From assembly GCA_013331215.1 (NCBI GenBank), contig DUGU01000073.1:1-6483 (forward strand): a DNA stretch of 6,483 nt, in the 5' to 3' direction. Origin of the DNA: Methanoregulaceae archaeon. Its GTDB lineage: Archaea; Halobacteriota; Methanomicrobia; Methanomicrobiales; Methanospirillaceae. This document shows positions 1-4,538 of the stretch, one piece after another (position 1 is the first letter of the stretch; each line of letters opens with the position of its first letter). The translations under genes and the position numbers were made by a program. The notes beneath the pieces were generated by a model that made no database searches, had not been told where the DNA came from, and was given only the letters and a program-made list of their open reading frames with translations.

Positions 1-173
1 TGTCAAGTAATTATGAGACTCTACATCCATATGCTCGAATCGAGATACACTTTCACGACGGCATTTCACCGTTGAGAACGCGCTAGCACGACACATTTCC
101 CGAGCAGCGACGCTCTGCGGCAGGAAATGGTCGAGCAGACGTAATCGCATCACAGCCATGGGTGAAAAGACGC

Positions 174-196
174 CGGCAGGGACGATGTCCCTGCCG
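174..196. repeat. Perfect 10-bp inverted repeat with 3-base loop
   Basis: CGGCAGGGAC (174-183) and its exact reverse complement (187-196) flank the triplet GAT. No T-tract follows on the plus strand. On the minus strand the bases after the stem read gcgtcttttcacc, which contains a short T run, so a minus-strand terminator is one possible reading. It may otherwise be the first stem of a structured RNA, or a protein-binding site. Confidence 0.8.
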
Positions 197-198
197 CG

Positions 199-233
199 TT
201 CCGGAACAACACCGATCCGATCTCCGACCGGAA
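199..233. repeat. 6-bp inverted repeat
   Basis: TTCCGG (199-204) can pair with CCGGAA (228-233). A G-U pair at 198/234 would extend the stem by one. The left arm lies inside a 10-base palindrome (GTTCCGGAAC, 198-207), so it also has a local alternative. Taken alone this is weak in GC-rich DNA. It is listed because it sits directly between two strong stems at 174-196 and 253-287. Confidence 0.4.
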
Positions 234-241
234 TCTACCGT

Positions 242-404
242 ATGCCTCGCTGCCCGCACGATCCCGCTTCGTTGCCCGTCGTGCGGGGAGTTCATCGACG
301 CCCGTGAGAATAACGTCCGGCTCTTCCGGGATTACCTGGTCCGGGAGACGGCACGGGAGAGGTTCCCGCGTGCTGCGAATCCCGGCCCGCGAGTGCGATC
401 GTAG
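242..404 (+). pseudogene. Possible decayed small zinc-ribbon-like ORF
   Basis: One frame from about 264 to 365 reads IPLRCPSCGEFIDA and then RENNVRLFRDYLVRE. That is a CxxC knuckle followed by a plausible amphipathic helix, with GC-rich third codon positions like those of the real genes nearby. The frame has no good start of its own. An ATG at 242 in a different frame reads MPRCPH just before it, so one indel near 255-265 would join them into a small Cys-containing protein. After about 365 the frame turns Pro/Arg-rich and stops at 402-404. No Shine-Dalgarno or clear TATA box precedes it. It may be a broken small gene, or chance coding potential inside a structured non-coding region. I do not recognise a named family. 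Confidence 0.22.
253..287. repeat. Perfect 9-bp inverted repeat with 17-base loop
   Basis: CCCGCACGA (253-261) and its exact reverse complement TCGTGCGGG (279-287) enclose 17 bases. This is the second strong stem within about 120 bases. It overlaps the possible decayed zinc-ribbon reading frame, so the two interpretations compete. Confidence 0.7.
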
Positions 405-703
405 CGTCGGCCAGGGGCCTGCGGGTCGGTTCCCTGTCTCCCGGCAGGGACAACAAGGCGATAACGAGCGTCTGTATCGATTCGGTCTCGCAGATCCCCG
501 GTGTACCGGGAGAGAGTCCCCGACCTGAAACGATCCGCCTTCCTGCTGATGTACCCGCGACGGGAGAAGATAGGGTTCCGATCAGCTCATTTCCGTCCAG
601 GCAAACCGGGCTCCGTTCCAACTCCGCATGTCACCTCCCCAGGGGACCCGGGGACGCATCAATCTCTCCGGACGTACACCCTGCCGGTGCATCCCTCGGG
701 AGA
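342..703. repeat. Scattered heptamer CGGGAGA, six copies
   Basis: The heptamer occurs on the plus strand at 342-348, 354-360, 507-513, 561-567 and 697-703, and on the minus strand at 437-443. Spacing is irregular. Flanking bases differ, apart from several copies being followed by A/G-rich sequence, so this is not a tandem array. Six copies on two strands of about 360 bases is more than expected by chance for a 7-mer, even allowing for GC bias. No function can be assigned. Confidence 0.5.
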
Positions 704-717
704 AAAAGTGAGATCTA

Positions 718-1713
718 TCAGCGCCGCCGTGCGGCCACGAGGCCGAGCGCGGCCAGCGCGAGCAGGCCGAACGGGAGCGCGGCCCGCGTGGCCGTCGGGG
801 TGGCCGTCGCATTCGTCGGCTTCGCCGTCGTCGCGTTCGGAGTCGCCGTGACGTTCGACGTCCGTGTCGCCGTTGCGGTGGGGGTGGCCGTCGGGGTCGC
901 CGTGGTCACGTTCGCCGTGACGTTCGGCGTCGGGGTCGTCGTCGCGTTCGGGGTGACGGTCTTCGTGGCCGTCGGGGTCGCGGTCCTGGTCACGACACCC
1001 GTGTACTCGTCGGAGTCGTGGCTCGCCGAGCCGTCCGACCCGGCCGTCACCGGGGCCGCGGTCGATCCGGTCGTGATGCCGGTGGTGATCCCCGTCGTGA
1101 TCCCGGTGGTGATCGGCACAGTAGGTAAGGTCGTGATCCCGGTGAGTGTCGGAACAGGCACCGAGCCCGTCGGCGCGACCGTCGTCACGTCCGTGACGGG
1201 CACGGTCGTCGGGGTCACCGTCGCGCTTCCTGTCGGCGCCGCCGTCCCGGTCGCGGTCACGGCCCCGTTCTGCGAGACGGCCCTGTCCGTGATGTCGGCG
1301 CCGGTCGTGTCGTGGACGCTCCGGACGTCGACAACGATCGGGGTGAAGCCGGGCCCGACGACCTTGAACGTGACCGTGGCGAGCGGCTCGTCGCCGTTCG
1401 GCAGTCCGTTCACCGTGTCGGCCGCGCGGATCTCGAGGTTGTGCGTCCCGATCGGATCAGAGGCCCTGGTGTGTCCCTGGGCCACGGTCGACGAGACGTA
1501 CTTCATGACCTCGGGGTTCCAGTCGAGCATGAGCACGACCTCGCCGGCCATCGGGGCCAGGTTGTTGTCGTTGTAAATTGTCGCCGTCACCGTGTCGCCG
1601 ACCTTCGGGTCCGAGACCGGGGAGACGTGGAACTTCACGATCCCCCCCGCGCTCGCCGCGGGAGCGAGGGCGACGACCAGGAGGAGGCAAGCCAGATGCT
1701 TTGCTGAAACCAT
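718..1713 (-). CDS. Exported surface protein: cohesin-like domain, Thr/Pro stalk, C-terminal anchor
   Basis: The 331-residue product starts with a signal peptide (residues 1-22, likely cleaved after Ala-Ser-Ala). Residues 24-155 resemble a cohesin-type beta-sandwich: KVGDTVTATIYND, then LMLDWNPEVMKYV (the usual 'YDP..L' strand) and LATVTFKVVG. Residues 155-310 are a Thr/Pro/Ala stalk with GITT repeats and six N-glycosylation sequons (Asn 256, 264, 268, 287, 293, 301). The tail is a hydrophobic segment (312-327) followed by Arg-Arg-Arg, the layout of archaeal C-terminal sorting or anchor signals, although the classic PGF motif is not exact (PFG is seen). Cohesins bind dockerins; whether this one has a partner is unknown and none is visible here. 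ATG at 1713 is chosen because a signal peptide begins there and a TATA box lies 27 bases upstream. A cell-surface location is inferred. Confidence 0.85.
   Translation of the reverse strand: MVSAKHLACLLLVVALAPAASAGGIVKFHVSPVSDPKVGDTVTATIYNDNNLAPMAGEVVLMLDWNPEVMKYVSSTVAQGHTRASDPIGTHNLEIRAADTVNGLPNGDEPLATVTFKVVGPGFTPIVVDVRSVHDTTGADITDRAVSQNGAVTATGTAAPTGSATVTPTTVPVTDVTTVAPTGSVPVPTLTGITTLPTVPITTGITTGITTGITTGSTAAPVTAGSDGSASHDSDEYTGVVTRTATPTATKTVTPNATTTPTPNVTANVTTATPTATPTATATRTSNVTATPNATTAKPTNATATPTATRAALPFGLLALAALGLVAARRR
788..981. repeat. Degenerate repeats encoding the Thr/Pro stalk
   Basis: A 17-base word, GTGGCCGTCGGGGTCGC, is exact at 884-900 and 965-981. Its first 14 bases recur at 788-801. 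On the minus strand it encodes ATPTAT-type residues of the surface-protein stalk. Such low-complexity coding DNA can expand or contract by recombination or slippage. The open plus-strand frame across it is a by-product of the repeat. Confidence 0.7.
1070..1117. repeat. Two 24-bp tandem repeats encoding GITT units
   Basis: Two near-identical 24-base copies (1070-1093 and 1094-1117) encode the minus-strand series ITTGITTGITTGITTG in the stalk of the cohesin-like protein. Each copy is itself built of two 12-base GITT-coding units. This suggests recent tandem duplication and possible length variation between strains. Confidence 0.7.
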
Positions 1714-1736
1714 CGGTACGCGTTTACCATCGATGG

Positions 1737-1744
1737 GATAAAAG
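1737..1744 (-). promoter_or_regulatory. TATA box for the cohesin-like gene
   Basis: The minus strand reads CTTTTATC in otherwise very GC-rich DNA. Its centre lies about 27 bases before the ATG at 1713, the usual archaeal TATA-to-start distance. Transcription should therefore begin at or within a few bases of the start codon. No Shine-Dalgarno sequence is seen, which fits a leaderless mRNA. Confidence 0.6.
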
Positions 1745-1774
1745 AGGGTGGGGCCGGCGGCCGGGGGGCCGCCG
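1738..1774 (-). terminator. Hairpin plus T-rich tract after the META gene
   Basis: An 8-bp perfect inverted repeat (1755-1762 with 1767-1774) has a 4-base loop. It lies 34 bases past the stop of the META-domain gene. On the minus strand it is followed, after about nine bases, by CTCTTTTAT. Hairpin plus T-run resembles an intrinsic terminator, and archaeal termination depends chiefly on the T-tract. The T-run coincides with the TATA box of the next gene, so one tract may serve both purposes. Confidence 0.4.
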
Positions 1775-1808
1775 CACCGCCCACCGTCGTGGCTGGCGGA
1801 GCGCGCGC

Positions 1809-2714
1809 CTATGCGACCTTCGTGAAGGTCAGCCGCTCGTTGGGGCTCACCATGATCAGGGCGAGCCGGCCCTGGGCGTCGATCTCGTACGAAGTCACCT
1901 GGCCGAGGCCCGCGGTGTAGGTCTTGTCGAGCGAGGCGTCGCCGCAGTACGTCTTGGTCAGGTTGGCAGGGTTGATCTTCACCTTCGTCGCGTTCGCGGT
2001 GAAGTTCCCGGTCCCGTTGTTGCAATCGGCCCGGAGCGCGTAGGTCCCGTTCTGGTTGAACTTGATCGTGTACCGGTCGGGACTCGGGACCGAGATCGAC
2101 TGCGAGCCCGAGCGCGCGACCCAGCGGTAGGTCGAGTTCACGAACGGTGCGGAGATGGTCGGCGCGACGCCGGTCGAGGAGAAGACCATCTTGTTGCCCG
2201 TCGCGTTGAGGGTCAGCACGAGCTTGCCCGGGGTCGTGAGGTCGTACGCGGTCACGTTCTTGAGCGAGGCGAGGAAGACCGAGTCGAGCGACTGGTTGCC
2301 GCAGAAGATCAGGGTCGAGACGCCGGGCTGGATCGTGATGGTCGAGCCGTTCTTCGCGTACGTCCCGCTGCCGACGTTGCAGTCGGCCTTGAAGCTGTAC
2401 TGCGTCGCGTTCGTGAACGTGATCGTGTAGTTCTGCGGCGCCGAAACGACCGTCAGGTTGGCGCCGGCCGGGCTCTGGATCGCGGTCCACTGCCAGGTGG
2501 CGTCCGTCAGCGACGGGGCCGTGACGTTCACGGTGCCGTTCGGGGTCACGTTCGCGGTCGGGAGGAGCGTGACGACCGGAGTCCCGGTCCCGACAGCCGT
2601 CGGCGTGGTCGTGTTCGTCTGGTTCGTCGGCGGGGTCGTGGTACACCCGGCCGCAACGAGCATCGCCACCGCGAGCAGGGCCAGCAGGGCGACTAAGAGG
2701 GATCCAGTGCGCAT
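1809..2714 (-). CDS. Lipoprotein with two tandem META (HslJ-like) domains
   Basis: The 301-residue product has a hydrophobic N-terminus ending in a lipobox-like VAAGC (Cys24), so it is probably exported and lipid-anchored. A Thr/Asn-rich linker follows (25-68). Two META domains lie at about 69-178 and 191-299. Each contains the family pattern YTI.F..N.T....ADCN..G, an internal 'CG' and a final hydrophobic 'L.L....L.F' strand. The Cys residues fall at 112 and 138 in the first copy and 231 and 257 in the second, with identical 26-residue spacing. This points to domain duplication and perhaps one disulfide per domain. There are many N-glycosylation sequons. META domains occur in HslJ-type envelope or stress proteins; their biochemical role is unclear, and the role here is unknown. 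The gene has its own TATA box and appears leaderless. The start is fixed by the signal peptide. Confidence 0.88.
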   Translation of the reverse strand: MRTGSLLVALLALLAVAMLVAAGCTTTPPTNQTNTTTPTAVGTGTPVVTLLPTANVTPNGTVNVTAPSLTDATWQWTAIQSPAGANLTVVSAPQNYTITFTNATQYSFKADCNVGSGTYAKNGSTITIQPGVSTLIFCGNQSLDSVFLASLKNVTAYDLTTPGKLVLTLNATGNKMVFSSTGVAPTISAPFVNSTYRWVARSGSQSISVPSPDRYTIKFNQNGTYALRADCNNGTGNFTANATKVKINPANLTKTYCGDASLDKTYTAGLGQVTSYEIDAQGRLALIMVSPNERLTFTKVA

Positions 2715-2735
2715 GTATGTACAGTTGGTATAACG

Positions 2736-2744
2736 ATATTAAAA
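2736..2744 (-). promoter_or_regulatory. TATA box for the META-domain gene
   Basis: The minus strand reads TTTTAATAT, centred about 26 bases before the ATG at 2714. No Shine-Dalgarno sequence lies between them, so a leaderless transcript is predicted. The element sits in the 63-base gap behind the AEC transporter gene, and its T-run could also help end that transcript. Confidence 0.65.
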
Positions 2745-2777
2745 GATGTTGAATCGCATCGCCGGGACAGGCCGGGC

Positions 2778-3701
2778 TCACGCCACGAGGCCCGCGATCC
2801 AGGGGATCGTCGCGATGCAGAAGAGGGTCGTGATGAAGACCGACTGCGAGGCGAGCTCGGGGTTCACGCCGTACTCCTCGGCGAAAAGGGCCGCGTTCGT
2901 CGCGCCCGGCATGGCCGCCAGGACCACGCAGACGCCGAGGACGAGCGGGTCGGTCACGAACGGCCGGAGCAGGACCAGGGCCGCGAGCGGGAGCAGGAGG
3001 AGCCGAACCCCTGCGTAGAGATAGACCCGGACGTTGCCGAAGATCGTCCGGGGATCGAGGCGCGCGAGGAGCGCGCCGATCACGATCATCGAGAGCGGGG
3101 TCGTCAGGCCGCCGAGCATCGCGATCGGCCCCCCGATCACCTCGGGCAGCTGCACCGAGAGGAAGAAGAGCGAGAGGCCCACGGCCACCGAGACGATCCC
3201 GGGCGAGAGCAGGACACGCGGGCTGACCTCCTTCCAGCCGGCCTTCGCGCCGGTCAGGAGCAGGACGCCGACCGTGAAGATCAGGAGCGAGAAGAGCAGG
3301 TTGTAGATCGCGGCGAGGAAGACGGCCTTCTCGCCCCAGATCGCGCGCACCACCGGGTAGCCCATGAAGCCCGTGTTCGAGAAGACCACGAGGAACGCGA
3401 AGACCGCGCGCTCGTCCGGCCGCGCGCGGATCAGGCGGGGGAAGACGAGCGCGAAGAGGATCGTGCCCGCGTAGTAGGCGCCGGCGGCCAGCGCGAGCAT
3501 GGCGCCCTCGCGCGCCAGGGCCGGGTCGAAGGGGATCTGCATGGAGTCGATCACGAGCGCGGGCAGGGCGACGTTGACCAGGAAGCGCGAGACTCCGGTC
3601 GTGACCTCGTCCGTGAAGAGCCCCAGCCGGCGGACGCCCCAGCCGACCAGGATCAGCAGAAAGAGGGTCAGCACCTGGTAGAAGAGGGCCCCGAACTCCA
3701 C
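2778..3701 (-). CDS. AEC (auxin efflux carrier) family transporter
   Basis: This 307-residue inner-membrane protein has about ten hydrophobic segments in the 5+5 layout of the AEC/BART superfamily. Family signatures are visible: NVALPALV (43-50), FSNTGFMGYPV (107-117), TTPLSMIVIGALLA (200-213) and AAMPGATNAALFAEEYG (262-278), ending in a TM with TTLFCIATIPW. Members transport small organic anions such as malate or malonate, or other solutes; the substrate cannot be told from sequence. I start at GTG 3701, not at the upstream ATG at 3782. A strong Shine-Dalgarno sequence (GGAGG, 3711-3715) precedes the GTG by nine bases, the protein then begins at TM1 and has the normal family length, and the longer form would add a basic tail overlapping the divergent parvulin gene. 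Confidence 0.92.
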   Translation of the reverse strand: MEFGALFYQVLTLFLLILVGWGVRRLGLFTDEVTTGVSRFLVNVALPALVIDSMQIPFDPALAREGAMLALAAGAYYAGTILFALVFPRLIRARPDERAVFAFLVVFSNTGFMGYPVVRAIWGEKAVFLAAIYNLLFSLLIFTVGVLLLTGAKAGWKEVSPRVLLSPGIVSVAVGLSLFFLSVQLPEVIGGPIAMLGGLTTPLSMIVIGALLARLDPRTIFGNVRVYLYAGVRLLLLPLAALVLLRPFVTDPLVLGVCVVLAAMPGATNAALFAEEYGVNPELASQSVFITTLFCIATIPWIAGLVA

Positions 3702-3710
3702 GATCTCCGT

Positions 3711-3715
3711 CCTCC
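3711..3715 (-). promoter_or_regulatory. Shine-Dalgarno site setting the transporter start
   Basis: The minus strand reads GGAGG, nine bases before GTG at 3701. It decides the start codon of the AEC transporter and shows that this mRNA carries a leader, unlike the divergent parvulin gene. Confidence 0.65.
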
Positions 3716-3744
3716 AGAATGCGCCGGGGCCGGGCCTCGGGCCA

Positions 3745-3754
3745 TTTTTTATAC
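3745..3754. promoter_or_regulatory. AT-rich core promoter shared by two divergent genes
   Basis: TTTTTTATA (3745-3753) is the only AT-rich element between the AEC transporter and the parvulin. Read on the plus strand, its centre is 26 bases before the parvulin ATG, predicting a leaderless transcript. Read on the minus strand as TATAAAAAA, it predicts a start near 3723, leaving a leader of about 22 bases that contains the transporter's Shine-Dalgarno sequence. Both geometries fit, so a bidirectional promoter is plausible. Confidence 0.55.
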
Positions 3755-3775
3755 GATCGCGCCCCGTAAGATGGT

Positions 3776-4060
3776 ATGCCACGGCAGGTATCGGCCTCGC
3801 ATATCCTGGTCAAGACCGAGCAGGAGGCGCAGGCGCTCAGGGCAAGGATCGCGGCGGGCGAGGACTTCGGCGAGATCGCGAAGAAGCACTCGACCTGTCC
3901 CTCGGGCCGGAACTGCGGCGACCTCGGCTGGTTCAGGAAGGGCCAGATGGTCCCCGAGTTCGAGAAGGCCGCGTTCGGCGCGAAGAAGGGCGAGGTCGTG
4001 GGCCCCGTGAAGACCCAGTTCGGGTACCACCTGATCCGGGTCAACGATATGAAGGACTGA
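3776..4060 (+). CDS. Single-domain parvulin-type peptidyl-prolyl isomerase
   Basis: The 94-residue product is a bare parvulin (rotamase) domain with no signal peptide or membrane segment, so it is cytoplasmic. It catalyses cis-trans isomerisation of Xaa-Pro bonds during folding. Hallmarks are the ASHILVK strand with His9, CPSG with Cys41 at the catalytic Cys/Asp position, DLGWF, MVPEFEKAAF (Met58, Phe62) and FGYHLI with the second conserved His85. The usual GGDLG motif is CGDLG here, giving a second cysteine (Cys47). Size and layout match the small archaeal parvulins such as CsPinA. ATG 3776 is preferred over the out-of-frame ATG at 3771 because the domain begins directly after it and the TATA box is 26 bases upstream. 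Confidence 0.93.
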   Translation: MPRQVSASHILVKTEQEAQALRARIAAGEDFGEIAKKHSTCPSGRNCGDLGWFRKGQMVPEFEKAAFGAKKGEVVGPVKTQFGYHLIRVNDMKD

Positions 4061-4064
4061 AGGC

Positions 4065-4071
4065 TTTTTTT
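4065..4071 (+). terminator. T-tract terminator after the parvulin gene
   Basis: Seven consecutive T residues begin four bases after the parvulin stop codon. Archaeal RNA polymerase commonly stops at such U-tracts. The small GC hairpin TGCCCC-GCA-GGGGCA (4082-4096) comes after the tract, in the wrong order for a bacterial-type terminator. Confidence 0.5.
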
Positions 4072-4100
4072 CGGGGCCGAGTGCCCCGCAGGGGCAGGCG

Positions 4101-4538
4101 ATGACGGCCGGGGGGCAGGTGGAGGTCAGGATGGTCCGCGACTACCCGACGGCGCCGATCGTCCGGCTCTACGCCGCGGGCGGCTGGTGGCGCGAGCACT
4201 ACGACCCGTCCCACATCCCGCCGATGCTCCGGGGCTCGTACGCGGTCGCGGTCGCGGTCGACCCCGCGACCGGCGAGACCGTGGGGATGGGCCGCGCGAT
4301 CTCGGACGGCGCCTCGGACGCGTACATCCAGGACGTGATCGTGGAGCCGCCGTACCGCGGGCGGGGGATCGGGCGGCGGATCGTCGACGCCCTCCTCGAG
4401 CGCTGCTCCGCGGACGGGATCCTCTGGGTCGGGGTCGTGGCCGAGCCGGGCTCGGTCGCGTTCTGGGAGCGGGCCGGGTTCGGCGTCCTCGAGGGGCACA
4501 TGGCCATGCATCTCGTCGGGGGGAGTGAGCCGTGCTGA
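4101..4538 (+). CDS. GNAT family N-acetyltransferase
   Basis: This product of up to 145 residues has the GNAT fold. It contains the GGWW motif of one methanogen-type subgroup (27-30), the beta4 strand YIQDVIVEP, and the acetyl-CoA pyrophosphate loop YRGRGIGRR (85-93) at the start of an amphipathic helix. AEPGSVAFWERAGF (114-127) forms the C-terminal part. It should transfer an acetyl group from acetyl-CoA to an amine; the substrate is unknown. The start is uncertain. ATG 4101 has no good ribosome site. GTG 4119 would give MEVRMVRDYP and keep the first beta strand. ATG 4131 has a strong Shine-Dalgarno sequence (GGAGG at 4121-4125) five bases ahead but trims that strand. The stop overlaps the next gene by 7 bases, suggesting translational coupling. 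Confidence 0.9.
   Translation: MTAGGQVEVRMVRDYPTAPIVRLYAAGGWWREHYDPSHIPPMLRGSYAVAVAVDPATGETVGMGRAISDGASDAYIQDVIVEPPYRGRGIGRRIVDALLERCSADGILWVGVVAEPGSVAFWERAGFGVLEGHMAMHLVGGSEPC
4121..4125 (+). promoter_or_regulatory. Shine-Dalgarno-like GGAGG inside the GNAT ORF
   Basis: GGAGG sits five bases before ATG 4131, within the longest GNAT reading frame. It is the best ribosome-binding sequence near any candidate start and argues for a shorter protein than the full open frame, against the structural argument for keeping the first beta strand. Confidence 0.45.

Larger units (their letters stand above)
1..717. other. Gene-poor region rich in inverted repeats
   Basis: No convincing intact protein gene is visible on either strand. 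The open frames here give Arg/Pro/Gly-rich translations that match no family I recognise. The first 60 bases are only about 40% GC, against very high GC in the neighbouring genes, and include a small palindrome at 34-44 (CTCGA-A-TCGAG). From about 170 on, stem-forming inverted repeats are dense: 174-196, 199-233, 253-287, 301-306 with 353-358, 431-450, 497-510 and 636-654. A decamer and a heptamer also recur (see their own entries). The stretch lies downstream of the minus-strand cohesin-like gene. It could hold a structured non-coding RNA, a decayed gene, or a repetitive intergenic element; I cannot decide between these. No tRNA, SRP RNA or RNase P RNA core motif was recognised. Confidence 0.6.

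Noticed and set aside
30..60. tRNA T-loop-like GCTCGAATCGAG
   Set aside because: It is a simple palindrome; no acceptor, D-arm or anticodon stem can be built around it.
292..621. Minus-strand frame of 109 codons in the left region
   Set aside because: No family resemblance, no ribosome-binding site and no TATA box. It overlaps the inverted repeats.
1..717. RNase P RNA, SRP RNA, C/D-box RNA or CRISPR array
   Set aside because: The conserved cores of these RNAs were not found on either strand, and the repeats are neither evenly spaced nor of CRISPR length.
788..1576. Plus-strand Val/Ala/Gly-rich frame of 262 codons that looks membrane-like
   Set aside because: It is the antisense of the Thr/Pro stalk and cohesin-like domain: Thr codons read backwards as Val/Gly/Arg. 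The sense strand has a signal peptide, a domain and an anchor.
1578..2696. Long plus-strand frame opposite the META gene
   Set aside because: It is Arg/Gly-rich with no recognisable motif and is antisense to a well-supported lipoprotein.
718..4044. Continuous minus-strand open frame of 1108 codons
   Set aside because: Only its last 331 codons (from 1713) look like protein. The rest is Arg/Pro/Gly-rich, runs through the META and transporter genes in another frame, and is a high-GC artefact.
4082..4096. GC hairpin TGCCCC-GCA-GGGGCA as a parvulin terminator
   Set aside because: The T-tract lies before the hairpin instead of after it. The T-tract alone is the better candidate.
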